Of a stretch of 64,000 nt of DNA, positions 17,787-25,876 are shown piece by piece. The translations under genes and the position numbers were made by a program. Origin of the DNA: Streptomyces sp. CCM_MD2014 (GTDB taxonomy: Bacteria > Actinomycetota > Actinomycetes > Streptomycetales > Streptomycetaceae); assembly GCF_000772045.1 (NCBI RefSeq), contig NZ_CP009754.1, positions 7,998,001 to 8,062,000 of the forward strand, written 5' to 3'. The notes below the pieces were generated by a model. It was not told where the DNA came from. It saw nothing but the letters and a program-made list of their open reading frames with translations, and made no database searches. The number at the start of each line of letters is the position of its first letter. Within the stretch, counting starts at the first letter, position 1.

Positions 17787-18725
17787 TCAGAAGGGCCGGT
17801 CACCCTCGACGGCGACGCGTTCGGCGACCCGCCGCTCGGACCCGTAGTCACCCACGGCGTAGTGCTGGGTGGCGCGGTTGTCCCAGAAGGCGACGTCGCC
17901 CGCCTGCCAGCGCCAGCGGACCTGGTACTCGGGCACGTGCGCCTGCTGGAAGAGGAGGCGCAGCAGCCGGTCGCTCTCGTCGCGGTCCATGCCGGTGATG
18001 TGGGTGGTGAAGGACGTGTTGACGAAGAGCATGCGCCGCCCCGTCTCGGGGTGCGTGCGCACGACCGGGTGCTCCACGGGCGGGAAGAGATCCTGGTGCG
18101 GCACCAGCCGCTCGGGGCCGTAGAACCGCGCGAAGCCCGGGATGAAGTCGTGCACGGCACGGGCGCCGTCGATGCGGTCCTTCACCTCCTGGGGCAGGTT
18201 GTCGTAGGCCGCCGCCATGTCCGCCCACATCGTGTCCCCGCCGAACGGCGGCACCTCGCGCAGCTGGAGCACCGCGCCGAGCGCGGGCCGCTCCCGGAAG
18301 GTGACGTCGGTGTGCCACACGTTCTCGTACGTCGGTACGGCGCCGGCGCCCTTGTCGAAGCGGACGACGTCGTCGCTGGAGCCGGCGGCGAGCAGGGGGT
18401 TGGTCTCCAGCTCGCCCCAGTTGCGGGCGAAGTCGCGCTGCTGGACGGAGGTGAGGTGCTGAGCCCGGAAGAACAGCACCTTCCACTCCAGCAGGGCGCG
18501 GTTCAGCTCCTCGCGCAGCGCGGGGGTGAGCGGGTGCGAGAGATCGACGCCGCGGATCTCCGCGCCGATGGTGCGCGCCTGCGGGACGACCTCGAAGTGG
18601 GCGTAGGGCCGGTCCTCCCACCCGTCGGGCAGGCGGCGCAGGATGCGCCGGCCCTCGTACATTCCGTCCGCCGGGATACGTGCTTCGCGCAGGACGGTGT
18701 TCGGGCCGGCGGACGTGACGGTCAT
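17787..18725 (-). CDS. TauD/TfdA family Fe(II)/2-oxoglutarate dioxygenase
   Basis: A 312-residue enzyme. The iron ligands are visible as WHTDVTF (His-x-Asp, about 136-142) and the distal His in ATQHYAVGDY, followed by ERRVAERV, whose Arg binds 2-oxoglutarate. FGGDTMWADMAAAYDNL is typical of taurine and alkylsulfonate/2,4-D dioxygenases. The reaction would be hydroxylation next to a sulfonate or ether, releasing sulfite or an alcohol; the exact substrate cannot be told. GGGGAGG at the correct distance fixes the start. It is alone, with a leader of about 270 nt containing a short cysteine-bearing reading frame at 18914-18994, which points to regulation by sulfur status. Confidence 0.88.
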   Translation of the reverse strand: MTVTSAGPNTVLREARIPADGMYEGRRILRRLPDGWEDRPYAHFEVVPQARTIGAEIRGVDLSHPLTPALREELNRALLEWKVLFFRAQHLTSVQQRDFARNWGELETNPLLAAGSSDDVVRFDKGAGAVPTYENVWHTDVTFRERPALGAVLQLREVPPFGGDTMWADMAAAYDNLPQEVKDRIDGARAVHDFIPGFARFYGPERLVPHQDLFPPVEHPVVRTHPETGRRMLFVNTSFTTHITGMDRDESDRLLRLLFQQAHVPEYQVRWRWQAGDVAFWDNRATQHYAVGDYGSERRVAERVAVEGDRPF

Positions 18726-18913
18726 GGGAGTCCTCCCCTTGGGCAGCGGGTTGCGGGTATGCGTGGAAGTCCGGCCGGGGGCGCGCGAGGCGGCACCGGG
18801 TGGCCGGGTACGCGAAGGTGAAGGTGTGTGGAGGGTGCTCCGGGCCGTGGTCCGGAGAGAGTCCGACGGGTTACGACGCGACGTGCGACGAACGGTCGGC
18901 GGGGAAAGGGCCG

Positions 18914-18994
18914 TTAGAGGCCGGAACGCTCACAGCCGGTGCGCTCGGGCACGCGGGGACACTCCGCGGTGGTGCCGAACCGGTATGTGGTCAT
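18914..18994 (-). CDS. Putative leaderless leader peptide upstream of the TauD-type gene
   Basis: A 26-codon reading frame starts with MTTYRFGTTAECP and has cysteine codons (both TGT) at positions 12 and 21, ending in TAA. Its ATG (18994-18992) lies exactly 7 nt after a strong -10 box (CACAAT, 19007-19002), so the transcript would begin at or next to the start codon and be translated leaderless. A CTCCGG/CCGGAG hairpin (18838-18857) follows before the dioxygenase gene at 18725. This layout fits a cysteine-sensing leader; it is inferred from position and composition only. The segment 18726-18913 holds nothing else I can identify. Confidence 0.5.
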   Translation of the reverse strand: MTTYRFGTTAECPRVPERTGCERSGL

Positions 18995-19030
18995 GCCACC
19001 GATTGTGTGATCTTCTTTCGCCCCTGTCAA
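18987..19030 (-). promoter_or_regulatory. Promoter of the TauD-type gene with overlapping dyad
   Basis: On the minus strand TTGACA (19030-19025), a 17-bp spacer and CACAAT (19007-19002) match the vegetative consensus closely. The dyad GTGG-TCATG-CCAC (18987-18999) covers the predicted transcription start and could be an operator. The -35 box lies just inside the intergenic edge, 5 bp from the stop of the amidotransferase gene. Confidence 0.65.
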
Positions 19031-19034
19031 CGGG

Positions 19035-19868
19035 TCAGGGGTGACGGGGAACGAAGGGGCGCAGGTCGTCGCCCTCCGGCTGGACGACGCCGTAGCTGCT
19101 CTCGGGCACCTTGTTCCACACGCCGGGCAGGTCGCCCAGCGGCTCCGAGACGATGAGGCGGCTGTTGTCGGAGGCCTCCTTCAGGAAGGGCAGCCCCGGA
19201 TGCAGCGCGCGCAGACTCTCCACCCGGCTGCTGTAGTACAGGGACCGCGACTGGCCCTGGCTGGAGTAGCGGAAGCCCCACAGCCGCTGTCCGTCGGTCA
19301 CGGCGACCGTCATCTGCAGCGGGAACTCCACGCCGTGTTCGTGGCCGATCTCCTCCACCAGTCCCGCCATGTGGGCCACGGCCGTGGGCGGGTCGTTCTC
19401 CAGGCCGAGGGTGAGCGCCAGGTAGAACATCATCTCCGAGTCCGTCGATCCCTCGATGTCGAGGAAGAGCCGCGGATCGACGGCCAGGGCGAGGTCCCGG
19501 CGCAGCCGGTGGAACTCGGCGATGGCGCCGTTGTGCATCCACATCCAGCGGCCGTGGCGGAAGGGATGGCAATTGGTCTGCTGCACGGGGCTGCCCGTCG
19601 AGGCCCGAATGTGCGCGAAGAACAGGGGCGAGCGGACATGGCTCGCGATCTCCCGCAGGTTGCGGTTGCTCCAGGCCGGCCCGATCTCCCGGACGATCGC
19701 GGGCGTCGTCATCTCCGGCCCGAACCAGCCGACTCCGAACCCGTCCCCGTTCGTCGTCTCGACGCCCATGCGGGCGTGCAGGCTCTGGTCGATGAGCGAG
19801 TGCTCGGGCTGGTACAGCAGGGTCTCCAGGAGCACGGGCGTCCCCGAGTAGGCGAGCCATCGGCACAT
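19035..19868 (-). CDS. Class II glutamine amidotransferase (EgtC-like)
   Basis: A 277-residue N-terminal-nucleophile enzyme starting MCRWLAYSG, so Cys2 becomes the catalytic nucleophile after Met removal. The conserved blocks TTNGDGFGVGWF, FFAHIRASTG and MWMHNGAIAEF follow, as in the glutaminase domain of class II amidotransferases and in EgtC, which hydrolyses a gamma-glutamyl amide in ergothioneine synthesis. It lies 40 bp downstream of a glutamate-cysteine-ligase-like gene on the same strand; GGGAGG ten bases upstream supports the ATG. The pair is reminiscent of EgtA/EgtC, but no EgtB or EgtD is nearby. Confidence 0.85.
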   Translation of the reverse strand: MCRWLAYSGTPVLLETLLYQPEHSLIDQSLHARMGVETTNGDGFGVGWFGPEMTTPAIVREIGPAWSNRNLREIASHVRSPLFFAHIRASTGSPVQQTNCHPFRHGRWMWMHNGAIAEFHRLRRDLALAVDPRLFLDIEGSTDSEMMFYLALTLGLENDPPTAVAHMAGLVEEIGHEHGVEFPLQMTVAVTDGQRLWGFRYSSQGQSRSLYYSSRVESLRALHPGLPFLKEASDNSRLIVSEPLGDLPGVWNKVPESSYGVVQPEGDDLRPFVPRHP

Positions 19869-19908
19869 CGCTGCGTCGCCTCCCTAGTGGCCTCGGGCGC
19901 CCCGGACG

Positions 19909-21387
19909 TCAGTCGACCGGCCAGGTGTGGACCGGGGCGTTGAGGTGCATGTAGTCCATGTACTGCTGGGTCATCCGGCGCAGCGCCTCGTGCCGGCCGG
20001 GCCGGGCGCCGGCGTCGATGTGGTGGAACATCTCCTTCTGCCAGACCGCGCCGTTGCGGCCGGTGACGCACCGCTGTTCGATGATGCCGAGCAGCGGCTC
20101 CCGCCAGGCGGAGTCCATGCCCGACAGCTCCAGCCCCCGGTGGGCCAGCGGCAGCAGGCGGCGCAGGACCAGTTCCGGCACGGTCACCTCGCCCACGCCG
20201 GGCCAGTACAGGTGTGCCTCGATGCCGTGCCGGGCGGCGGTGTGCAGGTTGTCCTCGGCGACCGAGAAGGACATCCGCGACCACACCGGCCGCTCCTCCT
20301 CCACCAGGGCGCGGGTGAGCCCGTAGTAGAAGGCGCCGTTGGCGAGGGTGTCGGCGACGGTCGGGCCGGCCGGCAGGACCCGGTTCTCCACACGGACGTG
20401 CGGTTTGTCGTGGGCGACCGCGTAGACGGGCCGGTTCCAGCGGTAGATGGTGCCGTTGTGGAGGGTGAGTTCGCCCAGTTCCGGTATGTCGCCCCGGTCG
20501 AGGGTCTCGGCGGGGTCCTGCTCGTCGCACAGCGGCAGCAGCGCCGGGAAGTAGCGCAGGTTCTCCTCGAACAGGTCGAAGACGCTGTTGATCCAGCGCT
20601 CCCCGAACCACACCCGCGGTCTGACCCCCTGGGCCTTGATCTCCTGCGGCCGGGTGTCGGTGGCCTGTTCGAACAGGGGGATGCGGCTCTCGTGCCACAG
20701 CTCCTTGCCGAGCAGAAACGGCGAGTTGGCGGCCAGGGCGACCTGGACGCCGGCGATGGCCTGGGCGGCGTTCCAGTAGTCGGGGAACTCCTCCGGGGCG
20801 ACCTGGAGGTGGAACTGCGTGCTGGTGCACGCCGCCTCCGGCGTGATGGTGTCCGCGTAGGTCCGCAGACGGTCGACCCCGTCCACCTCGATGTGCAGGT
20901 CCTCGCCCCGGGCCGCGAACACCTGGTCGTTGAGCAGCCGGTAGCGCGGGTTCTCCGACAGGGCCGCCTCGCCCACGTCGGACTGACGCAGCGTGGGCAG
21001 GGTGCCGACCATGATCAGATGGGCGCCGACCGACGCGGCGCGGTCCTCGGCGTGGTTCAGGGCGGCACGGATCTCGGTCTCCCAGGCGTCGGGACCGCCC
21101 GCCGTCAGCTGCCGGGGCGGGATGTTGATCTCCAGGTTGAACCGGCCCAGCTCGGTGGACCAGGCGGGGTCGGCGATCGCTTCGAGGGCGTCACTGTTGC
21201 GCATGGCGGGTTCGCCCCGGTCGTCGACCAGGTTCAGCTCGATCTCCAGGCCGACCTGGGGCCGCTCGGTCTCGAACCGGGACTCGCGCAGCATCTGCGC
21301 GAAGGCATCCAGGCACTCTTGCATCTTGATCCGGTACCGGCGGCGGTCCTCGCGGGTGAAGACCAGCGCCGGGACGTCCCGTCCCAT
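19909..21387 (-). CDS. Glutamate-cysteine ligase family (carboxylate-amine ligase) protein
   Basis: A 492-residue ATP-dependent ligase of the GCS2 type. Visible blocks are VGLEIELNLVDDRGEP (about 44-59), ELGRFNLEINIPPRQL, STQFHLQVAPEEF and VRVENRVLPAGPTVADT, corresponding to metal/ATP and amino-acid binding strands. The reaction would join the gamma-carboxylate of glutamate to an amine, cysteine or another. The start at 21387 has GGGAGG; upstream in-frame starts overlap a terminator. It is co-transcribed with the class II amidotransferase. Because mycothiol organisms do not need glutathione, the product may be an ergothioneine-like or other gamma-glutamyl compound. Confidence 0.82.
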   Translation of the reverse strand: MGRDVPALVFTREDRRRYRIKMQECLDAFAQMLRESRFETERPQVGLEIELNLVDDRGEPAMRNSDALEAIADPAWSTELGRFNLEINIPPRQLTAGGPDAWETEIRAALNHAEDRAASVGAHLIMVGTLPTLRQSDVGEAALSENPRYRLLNDQVFAARGEDLHIEVDGVDRLRTYADTITPEAACTSTQFHLQVAPEEFPDYWNAAQAIAGVQVALAANSPFLLGKELWHESRIPLFEQATDTRPQEIKAQGVRPRVWFGERWINSVFDLFEENLRYFPALLPLCDEQDPAETLDRGDIPELGELTLHNGTIYRWNRPVYAVAHDKPHVRVENRVLPAGPTVADTLANGAFYYGLTRALVEEERPVWSRMSFSVAEDNLHTAARHGIEAHLYWPGVGEVTVPELVLRRLLPLAHRGLELSGMDSAWREPLLGIIEQRCVTGRNGAVWQKEMFHHIDAGARPGRHEALRRMTQQYMDYMHLNAPVHTWPVD

Positions 21388-21467
21388 CGGTCCTCCCGGG
21401 GCCTTCCTCGGACGCTCCTCCACCCCAGCGTCGCACCACCCGGCGCACCCCACCAGACGGGACGGGA

Positions 21468-21504
21468 ACGGGGGCCCACCGCACCGTGTGCGGCGGACCC
21501 CCGT
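21468..21504 (-). terminator. Strong hairpin terminator after the cyclophilin gene
   Basis: A 17-bp stem (21468-21484 with 21488-21504; the two non-Watson-Crick positions oppose C to A-type or G.U-capable bases) closes on a 3-nt loop. It lies 31 bp beyond the cyclophilin stop and upstream of the ligase gene, so it separates the two minus-strand units. Confidence 0.75.
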
Positions 21505-21535
21505 CGGTTCCGGTCCCGGTGGGGCTGATCAGGCC

Positions 21536-22033
21536 TTACAGCTTGCCGGAAGCGCGCACCGTGATCTTCGCGGAGGTCTTGCCGGCCGGCGAGGAACCGT
21601 AGCCCTCGATCTTGTCGACGACGTCCGTGCCCTCGACGACCTTGCCGAAGACGACGTGCTTGCCGTCCAGCCACGGGGTGGGCACCGTGGTGATGAAGAA
21701 CTGCGAGCCGTTGGTGTTCGGCCCGGCGTTGGCCATCGACAGCAGGTACGGGCCGGTGTGCTTCAGCTGGAAGTTCTCGTCCGCGAACTTCTCGCCGTAG
21801 ATGCTCTTGCCGCCGGTGCCGTTGCCGTTGGTGAAGTCACCGCCCTGCAGCATGAACTGCGGGATCACGCGGTGGAAGGGCGAGCCCGCGTAGCCGAAGC
21901 CGTGCTCGCCGGTGGCCAGCTCAATGAAGTTCTTGGCGGTCTTGGGGGTGACGTCCTCGAAGAGCTCGAAGACGATGCGGCCCGCGTCCTGATTGTCGAT
22001 GTCGATGTCGAAGTAAACCTTGGAATTGCTCAT
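21536..22033 (-). CDS. Peptidyl-prolyl cis-trans isomerase, cyclophilin type
   Basis: A 165-residue cytosolic cyclophilin covering the whole family length. The active-site segment FHRVIPQFMLQGGDFTNGNGTGG (about 54-76), NTNGSQFFITT and LDGKHVVFGKVVEG are intact, including the Arg, Phe, Gln and Trp/His positions used for proline isomerisation and cyclosporin binding. It starts 49 bp after the gap gene on the same strand, so the two may be co-transcribed; the RBS is weak (GGTG), compatible with coupling. It ends before the terminator at 21468-21504. Confidence 0.95.
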   Translation of the reverse strand: MSNSKVYFDIDIDNQDAGRIVFELFEDVTPKTAKNFIELATGEHGFGYAGSPFHRVIPQFMLQGGDFTNGNGTGGKSIYGEKFADENFQLKHTGPYLLSMANAGPNTNGSQFFITTVPTPWLDGKHVVFGKVVEGTDVVDKIEGYGSSPAGKTSAKITVRASGKL

Positions 22034-22082
22034 CGCACCATTGTTACGTGTGACCCCCGGTGATGCCGAATCGGCTGCCCGT

Positions 22083-23081
22083 TCAGCGAGTGGCGAGCAG
22101 TCCGAGGGTGTCGATCACGCGGTTGGAGAAGCCCCACTCGTTGTCGTACCAGGCGACCACCTTGACGTGCCGGCCGTCCACGCGGGTCAGCGCCGAGTCG
22201 AAGATCGACGAGGCCGGGTTGCCGGTGATGTCCGAGGAGACCAGCGGGTCCTCCGAGTACTCCAGCACACCGGCGAGCGGTCCGTCGGCGGCGGCGCGGT
22301 AGGCGGCCAGGACGTCCTCGCGCGTCACGTCGCGGGCGACGGTCGTGTTCAGCTCGACGATCGAGCCCACCGGGACCGGCACGCGGATCGAGTCGCCCGA
22401 GAGCTTGCCGTCCAGTCCCGGCAGCACGAGGCCGATGGCCTTGGCGGCACCCGTCGTGGTCGGCACGATGTTCACCCCGGCGGCGCGGGCGCGGCGCGCG
22501 TCGCGGTGCGGGCCGTCCTGGAGGTTCTGCTCCTGCGTGTAGGCGTGCACCGTCGTCATGAAGCCGTGCTCGATGCCGGCCAGCTCGTCCAGGACGGCGG
22601 CCAGCGGTGCGAGGGCGTTGGTGGTGCAGGACGCGTTGGAGACGATCGTGTGCGCGGCCGGGTCGTAGGCGTCCGTGTTCACGCCGTAGGCGAGCGTCAC
22701 GTCCGCACCGCTCGACGGGGCGCTGACCAGGACCTTGCGCGCGCCCGCGGTGAGGTGGGCGCGGGCCGCTTCGGCCGAGGTGAAACGACCGGTCGACTCC
22801 AGCACGATGTCGACGCCCAGCTCGGCCCAGGGCAGCCGGGCAGGCTCGCGCTCGGCGAGCACCTTGATGCGGTGCCCGTCCACGACCAGGGTGTCCCCGT
22901 CGACGGCCACCGGGCGGCCGAGCCGGCCCGCGGTCGAGTCGAAGGCGAGCAGGCGGGCGAGGGTGGCGGGCTCCGTGAGGTCGTTGACGGCGACGACCTC
23001 CAGCTTCGTGTCGCGCTCCAGCAGCGCCCGCAGCACGTTGCGCCCGATGCGGCCGAAGCCGTTGATGCCGATGCGAGTCAT
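22083..23081 (-). CDS. gap: Type I glyceraldehyde-3-phosphate dehydrogenase
   Basis: A 332-residue enzyme of standard length. The Rossmann start MTRIGINGFGRIGRNVLRALL, Asp34 of VNDLTEP (NAD preference), the catalytic Cys152 in SNASCTTNALAPL and the His in FMTTVHAYTQ are all present, as is the C-terminal WYDNEWGFSNRV. It oxidises glyceraldehyde 3-phosphate in glycolysis. The frame continues open far upstream, but similarity begins at the ATG at 23081. In Streptomyces such a gene in an arm beside a cyclophilin is usually a second gap copy; I infer a paralogue rather than the main glycolytic enzyme. Confidence 0.95.
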   Translation of the reverse strand: MTRIGINGFGRIGRNVLRALLERDTKLEVVAVNDLTEPATLARLLAFDSTAGRLGRPVAVDGDTLVVDGHRIKVLAEREPARLPWAELGVDIVLESTGRFTSAEAARAHLTAGARKVLVSAPSSGADVTLAYGVNTDAYDPAAHTIVSNASCTTNALAPLAAVLDELAGIEHGFMTTVHAYTQEQNLQDGPHRDARRARAAGVNIVPTTTGAAKAIGLVLPGLDGKLSGDSIRVPVPVGSIVELNTTVARDVTREDVLAAYRAAADGPLAGVLEYSEDPLVSSDITGNPASSIFDSALTRVDGRHVKVVAWYDNEWGFSNRVIDTLGLLATR

Positions 23082-23206
23082 GAGTGGTGTGTCCCTTCGT
23101 TCGCCACCAGGTCCTTCCCCCTCAGGCTCGCCTACGCCGTCCGGGTGCGGCAGCGGCGCGAGAGCCACGGTTCGCAAGGATCCCGCCAGCCTCGCGGGGC
23201 GCGCGG

Positions 23207-24163
23207 CTACTCGCCCCGGGCGAAGGTGCGGCGGTACTCGCTGGGAGTGGTGCCGAGGATGCGCTGGAAGTGCAGCCGCAGGTTGGCGCCGGTGCCGAGA
23301 CCGACGTCGGCGGCGATCTGCTCGACGCCGCGCTCCGAGCGTTCGAGCAGCTCGCGGGCCATGTCGATACGGGCACGCATGATCCACTGCATCGGTGTGT
23401 ACCCGGTGTCCTCGACGAAGCGCCGGGAGAGGGTGCGCGCCGACACGGCCGCGTGCCTGGCCAGTGTCTCCAGGGTGAGCGGCTCGTCCAGCCGGCGCAG
23501 TGCCCACTCGCGGGTGGCGGCGAACCGCTCGCCCAGAGGCTCGGGCACGCTGCGCGGCACGTACTGGGCCTGACCGCCGCTGCGGTAGGGGGCCGCCACC
23601 AGGCGCCGGGCCGCGTGGTTGGACGCGGCCACCCCGAGGTCGCCGCGCAGGATGTGCAGGCACAGGTCGATGCCGGAGGCGGCGCCCGCCGAGGTCAGGA
23701 CGCTGCCCTCGTCCACGAACAGCACGTTCTCGTCGACCCGTACGCGAGGATGCTTCGCCGCGAGGGCACGCGTGTAGTGCCAGTGCGTGGTGGCACGTCT
23801 GCCGTCGAGCAGGCCGGTGGCGGCCAGCGCGAAGGCGCCGGTGGAGATGGCGGCGAGCCGGGCGCCCCGGCCGTGGGCCGCCGTCAGCGCCCCGACGACG
23901 GCCGGCGGCGGGTCGTCGACGTCGGGCGACCGGTAACCGGGCAGGAAGACCACGTCGGCCCAGTCCAGGGCCTCCAGACCGTGGGCGACGTGGTACGACA
24001 GGCCGTCGCCGCCGGTCACCAGGCCCGGAGCCGCGCCGCACACCCGTACCTCGTACGGCATGCTCGCGCGCGTCGTGAAGACCTGCGCCGGGATGCCGAC
24101 GTCGAGCGGTTTCGCCCCTTCGAGCACGAGGACGGCGACGCGGCGCAGGCGGGAGGACGACAC
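23207..24163 (-). CDS. GlxA family transcriptional regulator (DJ-1/PfpI plus AraC HTH)
   Basis: A 318-residue regulator with an N-terminal DJ-1/PfpI-like domain (RRVAVLVLEGAKPLDVGIPAQVF; WADVVFLPGYR) and a C-terminal AraC double helix-turn-helix (LARHAAVSARTLSRRFVEDTGYTPMQWI and VGLGTGANLRLHFQRILGTTPSEYR). The nucleophilic Cys position of active DJ-1 enzymes reads IST, so the domain is probably a ligand or redox sensor rather than an enzyme. GTG 24163 has no clear RBS, so the start is uncertain by a few codons. It lies 28 bp downstream of nothing on its strand except the SGNH hydrolase, which ends at 24192; the two could share a transcript. Confidence 0.85.
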   Translation of the reverse strand: MSSSRLRRVAVLVLEGAKPLDVGIPAQVFTTRASMPYEVRVCGAAPGLVTGGDGLSYHVAHGLEALDWADVVFLPGYRSPDVDDPPPAVVGALTAAHGRGARLAAISTGAFALAATGLLDGRRATTHWHYTRALAAKHPRVRVDENVLFVDEGSVLTSAGAASGIDLCLHILRGDLGVAASNHAARRLVAAPYRSGGQAQYVPRSVPEPLGERFAATREWALRRLDEPLTLETLARHAAVSARTLSRRFVEDTGYTPMQWIMRARIDMARELLERSERGVEQIAADVGLGTGANLRLHFQRILGTTPSEYRRTFARGE

Positions 24164-24191
24164 GGCAGAAGCGTACGGGGAAGTACGGCGG

Positions 24192-25067
24192 TCAGCTCAG
24201 CCCGAGGACGTTCATCGTGTGCTCGGCCATGCGCCGCTCGCCGAGGGCGTTGGGGTGGACGGGCACGAGGCTGCCGCCGAAGAGCAGCGGTTCGATCCAG
24301 CGCGTACCGGGGGCCTCGCAGGCGTCGTGGCCGTCGGACACCTGGGAGAAGTCGACGTACGTGGCGCCGGTCTCCTCGGCGGCACGCCGGACCGCGTCGT
24401 TGAGGTGTGCCTGGATGTCCCGCAGGTAGGGCACGTCACCGGCGGCGACGGGCAGCTTCAGGAAGCAGGACGGGTCGGCGGTGGCCGGTGTGATCCACGG
24501 GTAGCCGAGGGCCGCCACCCGGGCGTGGGGCGCCCTGGCGCGGACATCACGCAGCGCGGTCCTGAGCGCGGGGTACGTGTTGGCCTCGATCTCGTCCTCG
24601 AAGGACGTGCCGTGCTTGTCCTTGCAGGGGCTGCCCTTTCCGCCGCTGAGGACGCCCGCCGTGCCGCAGGCCGTGATGGCGTTGATGAACGTGTTGTTGT
24701 CGTTGCCGCCGATGGTGAGCGTGACCAGGTCCGTGCCGGCGCTGAGCGCGTCCAGTTGGGGGGCTACGCCCGGGTACTGGGCCTGCGCGAAGTCGGCGGT
24801 CTGGGCGGCGCCGCAGGTGACGTCCTTGAGCCGGGCGCCCGTCGCATCCGCGATGACGTGGGGGTAGTTGGCCGTCGAGCGCAGACAGAGCAGGTTGGTG
24901 AGGTCGACGGGCAGGACGCCCGATCCGGCGCTGTAGCTGTCGCCGAGGGCCACGTAGTCGAGGGTGGCGGGCGCGGCGTGCGCGGTGGCGTCCGTGAGGC
25001 CGAGGGTGAGCGCGCCGACGGCGGCTGTTGTCGCGGCCATGACACGGCGGAGGACTTGCTTCGGCAT
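24192..25067 (-). CDS. Secreted SGNH/GDSL lipase-esterase
   Basis: A 291-residue secreted hydrolase. A signal peptide (1-31, ending AHA) precedes the mature enzyme. Block I is VALGDSYSAG (Ser nucleophile about 43), block III LTIGGNDNN, and block V VPVHPNALG with the catalytic His near the C-terminus. Six cysteines fit the three disulfides known in the Streptomyces extracellular lipase group. It is likely to hydrolyse lipids, phospholipids or aryl esters outside the cell. The upstream region carries two related dyads (25116-25156). Confidence 0.92.
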   Translation of the reverse strand: MPKQVLRRVMAATTAAVGALTLGLTDATAHAAPATLDYVALGDSYSAGSGVLPVDLTNLLCLRSTANYPHVIADATGARLKDVTCGAAQTADFAQAQYPGVAPQLDALSAGTDLVTLTIGGNDNNTFINAITACGTAGVLSGGKGSPCKDKHGTSFEDEIEANTYPALRTALRDVRARAPHARVAALGYPWITPATADPSCFLKLPVAAGDVPYLRDIQAHLNDAVRRAAEETGATYVDFSQVSDGHDACEAPGTRWIEPLLFGGSLVPVHPNALGERRMAEHTMNVLGLS

Positions 25068-25115
25068 GTGCTCTCTCTTCTTCGGGAGGGCGGAAGCGGG
25101 GTTACCGAGCGGTTC

Positions 25116-25156
25116 TACTTTGAAGTAATGTGCAGGGCTGTTGACTCGAAGTCAAC
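25116..25156. promoter_or_regulatory. Two related dyads in the SGNH lipase/DUF2975 divergent promoter
   Basis: TACTT-TG-AAGTA (25116-25127) and GTTGACT-CGA-AGTCAAC (25140-25156) are two perfect inverted repeats sharing an ACTnnAAGT core, centres about 27 bp apart. A third half-like copy, TTGACCGAAGT, follows at about 25161. The region separates divergent genes starting at 25067 and 25259. Confidence 0.5.
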
Positions 25157-25258
25157 GTTGTTGACCGAAGTTCTCCCAGATGTCGTGGCGTCTTCCGGGC
25201 GTCCTCGGGTACGGCCGATCGGGTTGATCCCGGGCCGGTCTCCCCCGAGGATCAGTGC

Positions 25259-25774
25259 ATGCATCGTCTGATCATCACCGCGCTCCGGCTCGGGATCGCC
25301 GTCGCGATCCTGCTCGGTCTCTTCGGCCAGGTCGTCGTCATCCCCACGACAGCGGCCGACGAGGTCGACCGCTTCCCGCCCTACGAACCCTTCGCCGTGC
25401 CCTACGCGGCGGTGGCGATCGCCGGGGTCGCGTGCGTCCAGGTCGTGCTCGGCGCGGTGTGGATGCTGCTCGACCTGGTCGAACGCGACGCCGTCTTCAC
25501 CCGCCGGGCGTTCCGGTGGGTCGACACCGTCATCTGGGCCGCGGTCGTGGCCACACTGCTGGCGTCGGGCACCGCCGTGCACCTGGCCGTGGCGGAGATC
25601 CCCTCCGACGACGACGGCATGCAGGTGCTGGGCGCGCTCGGCGCCGCCGTCGTTTGTGTCGGGGCCGGCGCGGCGTTCGCCATGCTCACCTTCGTCATGC
25701 GCGGCCTGCTGCACAAGGCGACCGCGCTGCGCGAGGCGATCGCGCTGCGCGGTGAGATCGCCGGGGCGGGCTGA
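25259..25774 (+). CDS. DUF2975 domain membrane protein
   Basis: A 171-residue integral membrane protein with four predicted helices (about 7-25, 45-70, 88-108, 122-150) and the DUF2975 signature LLDLVERDAVFTRRAFRWVDTVIWA in the central loop. Members are usually followed by a small XRE-type HTH gene that they are thought to control; none is seen here, as htpG follows. Function unknown. GAGG eight bases upstream supports the ATG. Confidence 0.72.
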   Translation: MHRLIITALRLGIAVAILLGLFGQVVVIPTTAADEVDRFPPYEPFAVPYAAVAIAGVACVQVVLGAVWMLLDLVERDAVFTRRAFRWVDTVIWAAVVATLLASGTAVHLAVAEIPSDDDGMQVLGALGAAVVCVGAGAAFAMLTFVMRGLLHKATALREAIALRGEIAGAG

Positions 25775-25876
25775 CGGCCCCTGCGCCGCGATGTCGCAGG
25801 ACGGGTGACCGGACGGCGCTCCAGCGTGCGCCGGGGCTGTTTTAGAGTGACTTCCGCCAGTTCGCACGACGGACCT

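Noticed and set aside
15005..18160. A 1051-codon minus-strand open frame
   Set aside because: It lies opposite the permease and GH2 genes, is low-complexity (Gly/Val/Ala/Arg/Asp), and shows no family similarity; long antisense frames are expected at this GC content.
18800..19156. Plus-strand frame of 118 codons in the TauD leader region
   Set aside because: No ribosome binding site, no similarity, and it overlaps the amidotransferase gene in antisense.
23082..24041. N-terminal extension of the gap frame
   Set aside because: The frame is open upstream but GAPDH similarity starts exactly at MTRIGINGFG (23081) and the extension overlaps the GlxA-type gene on the same strand.
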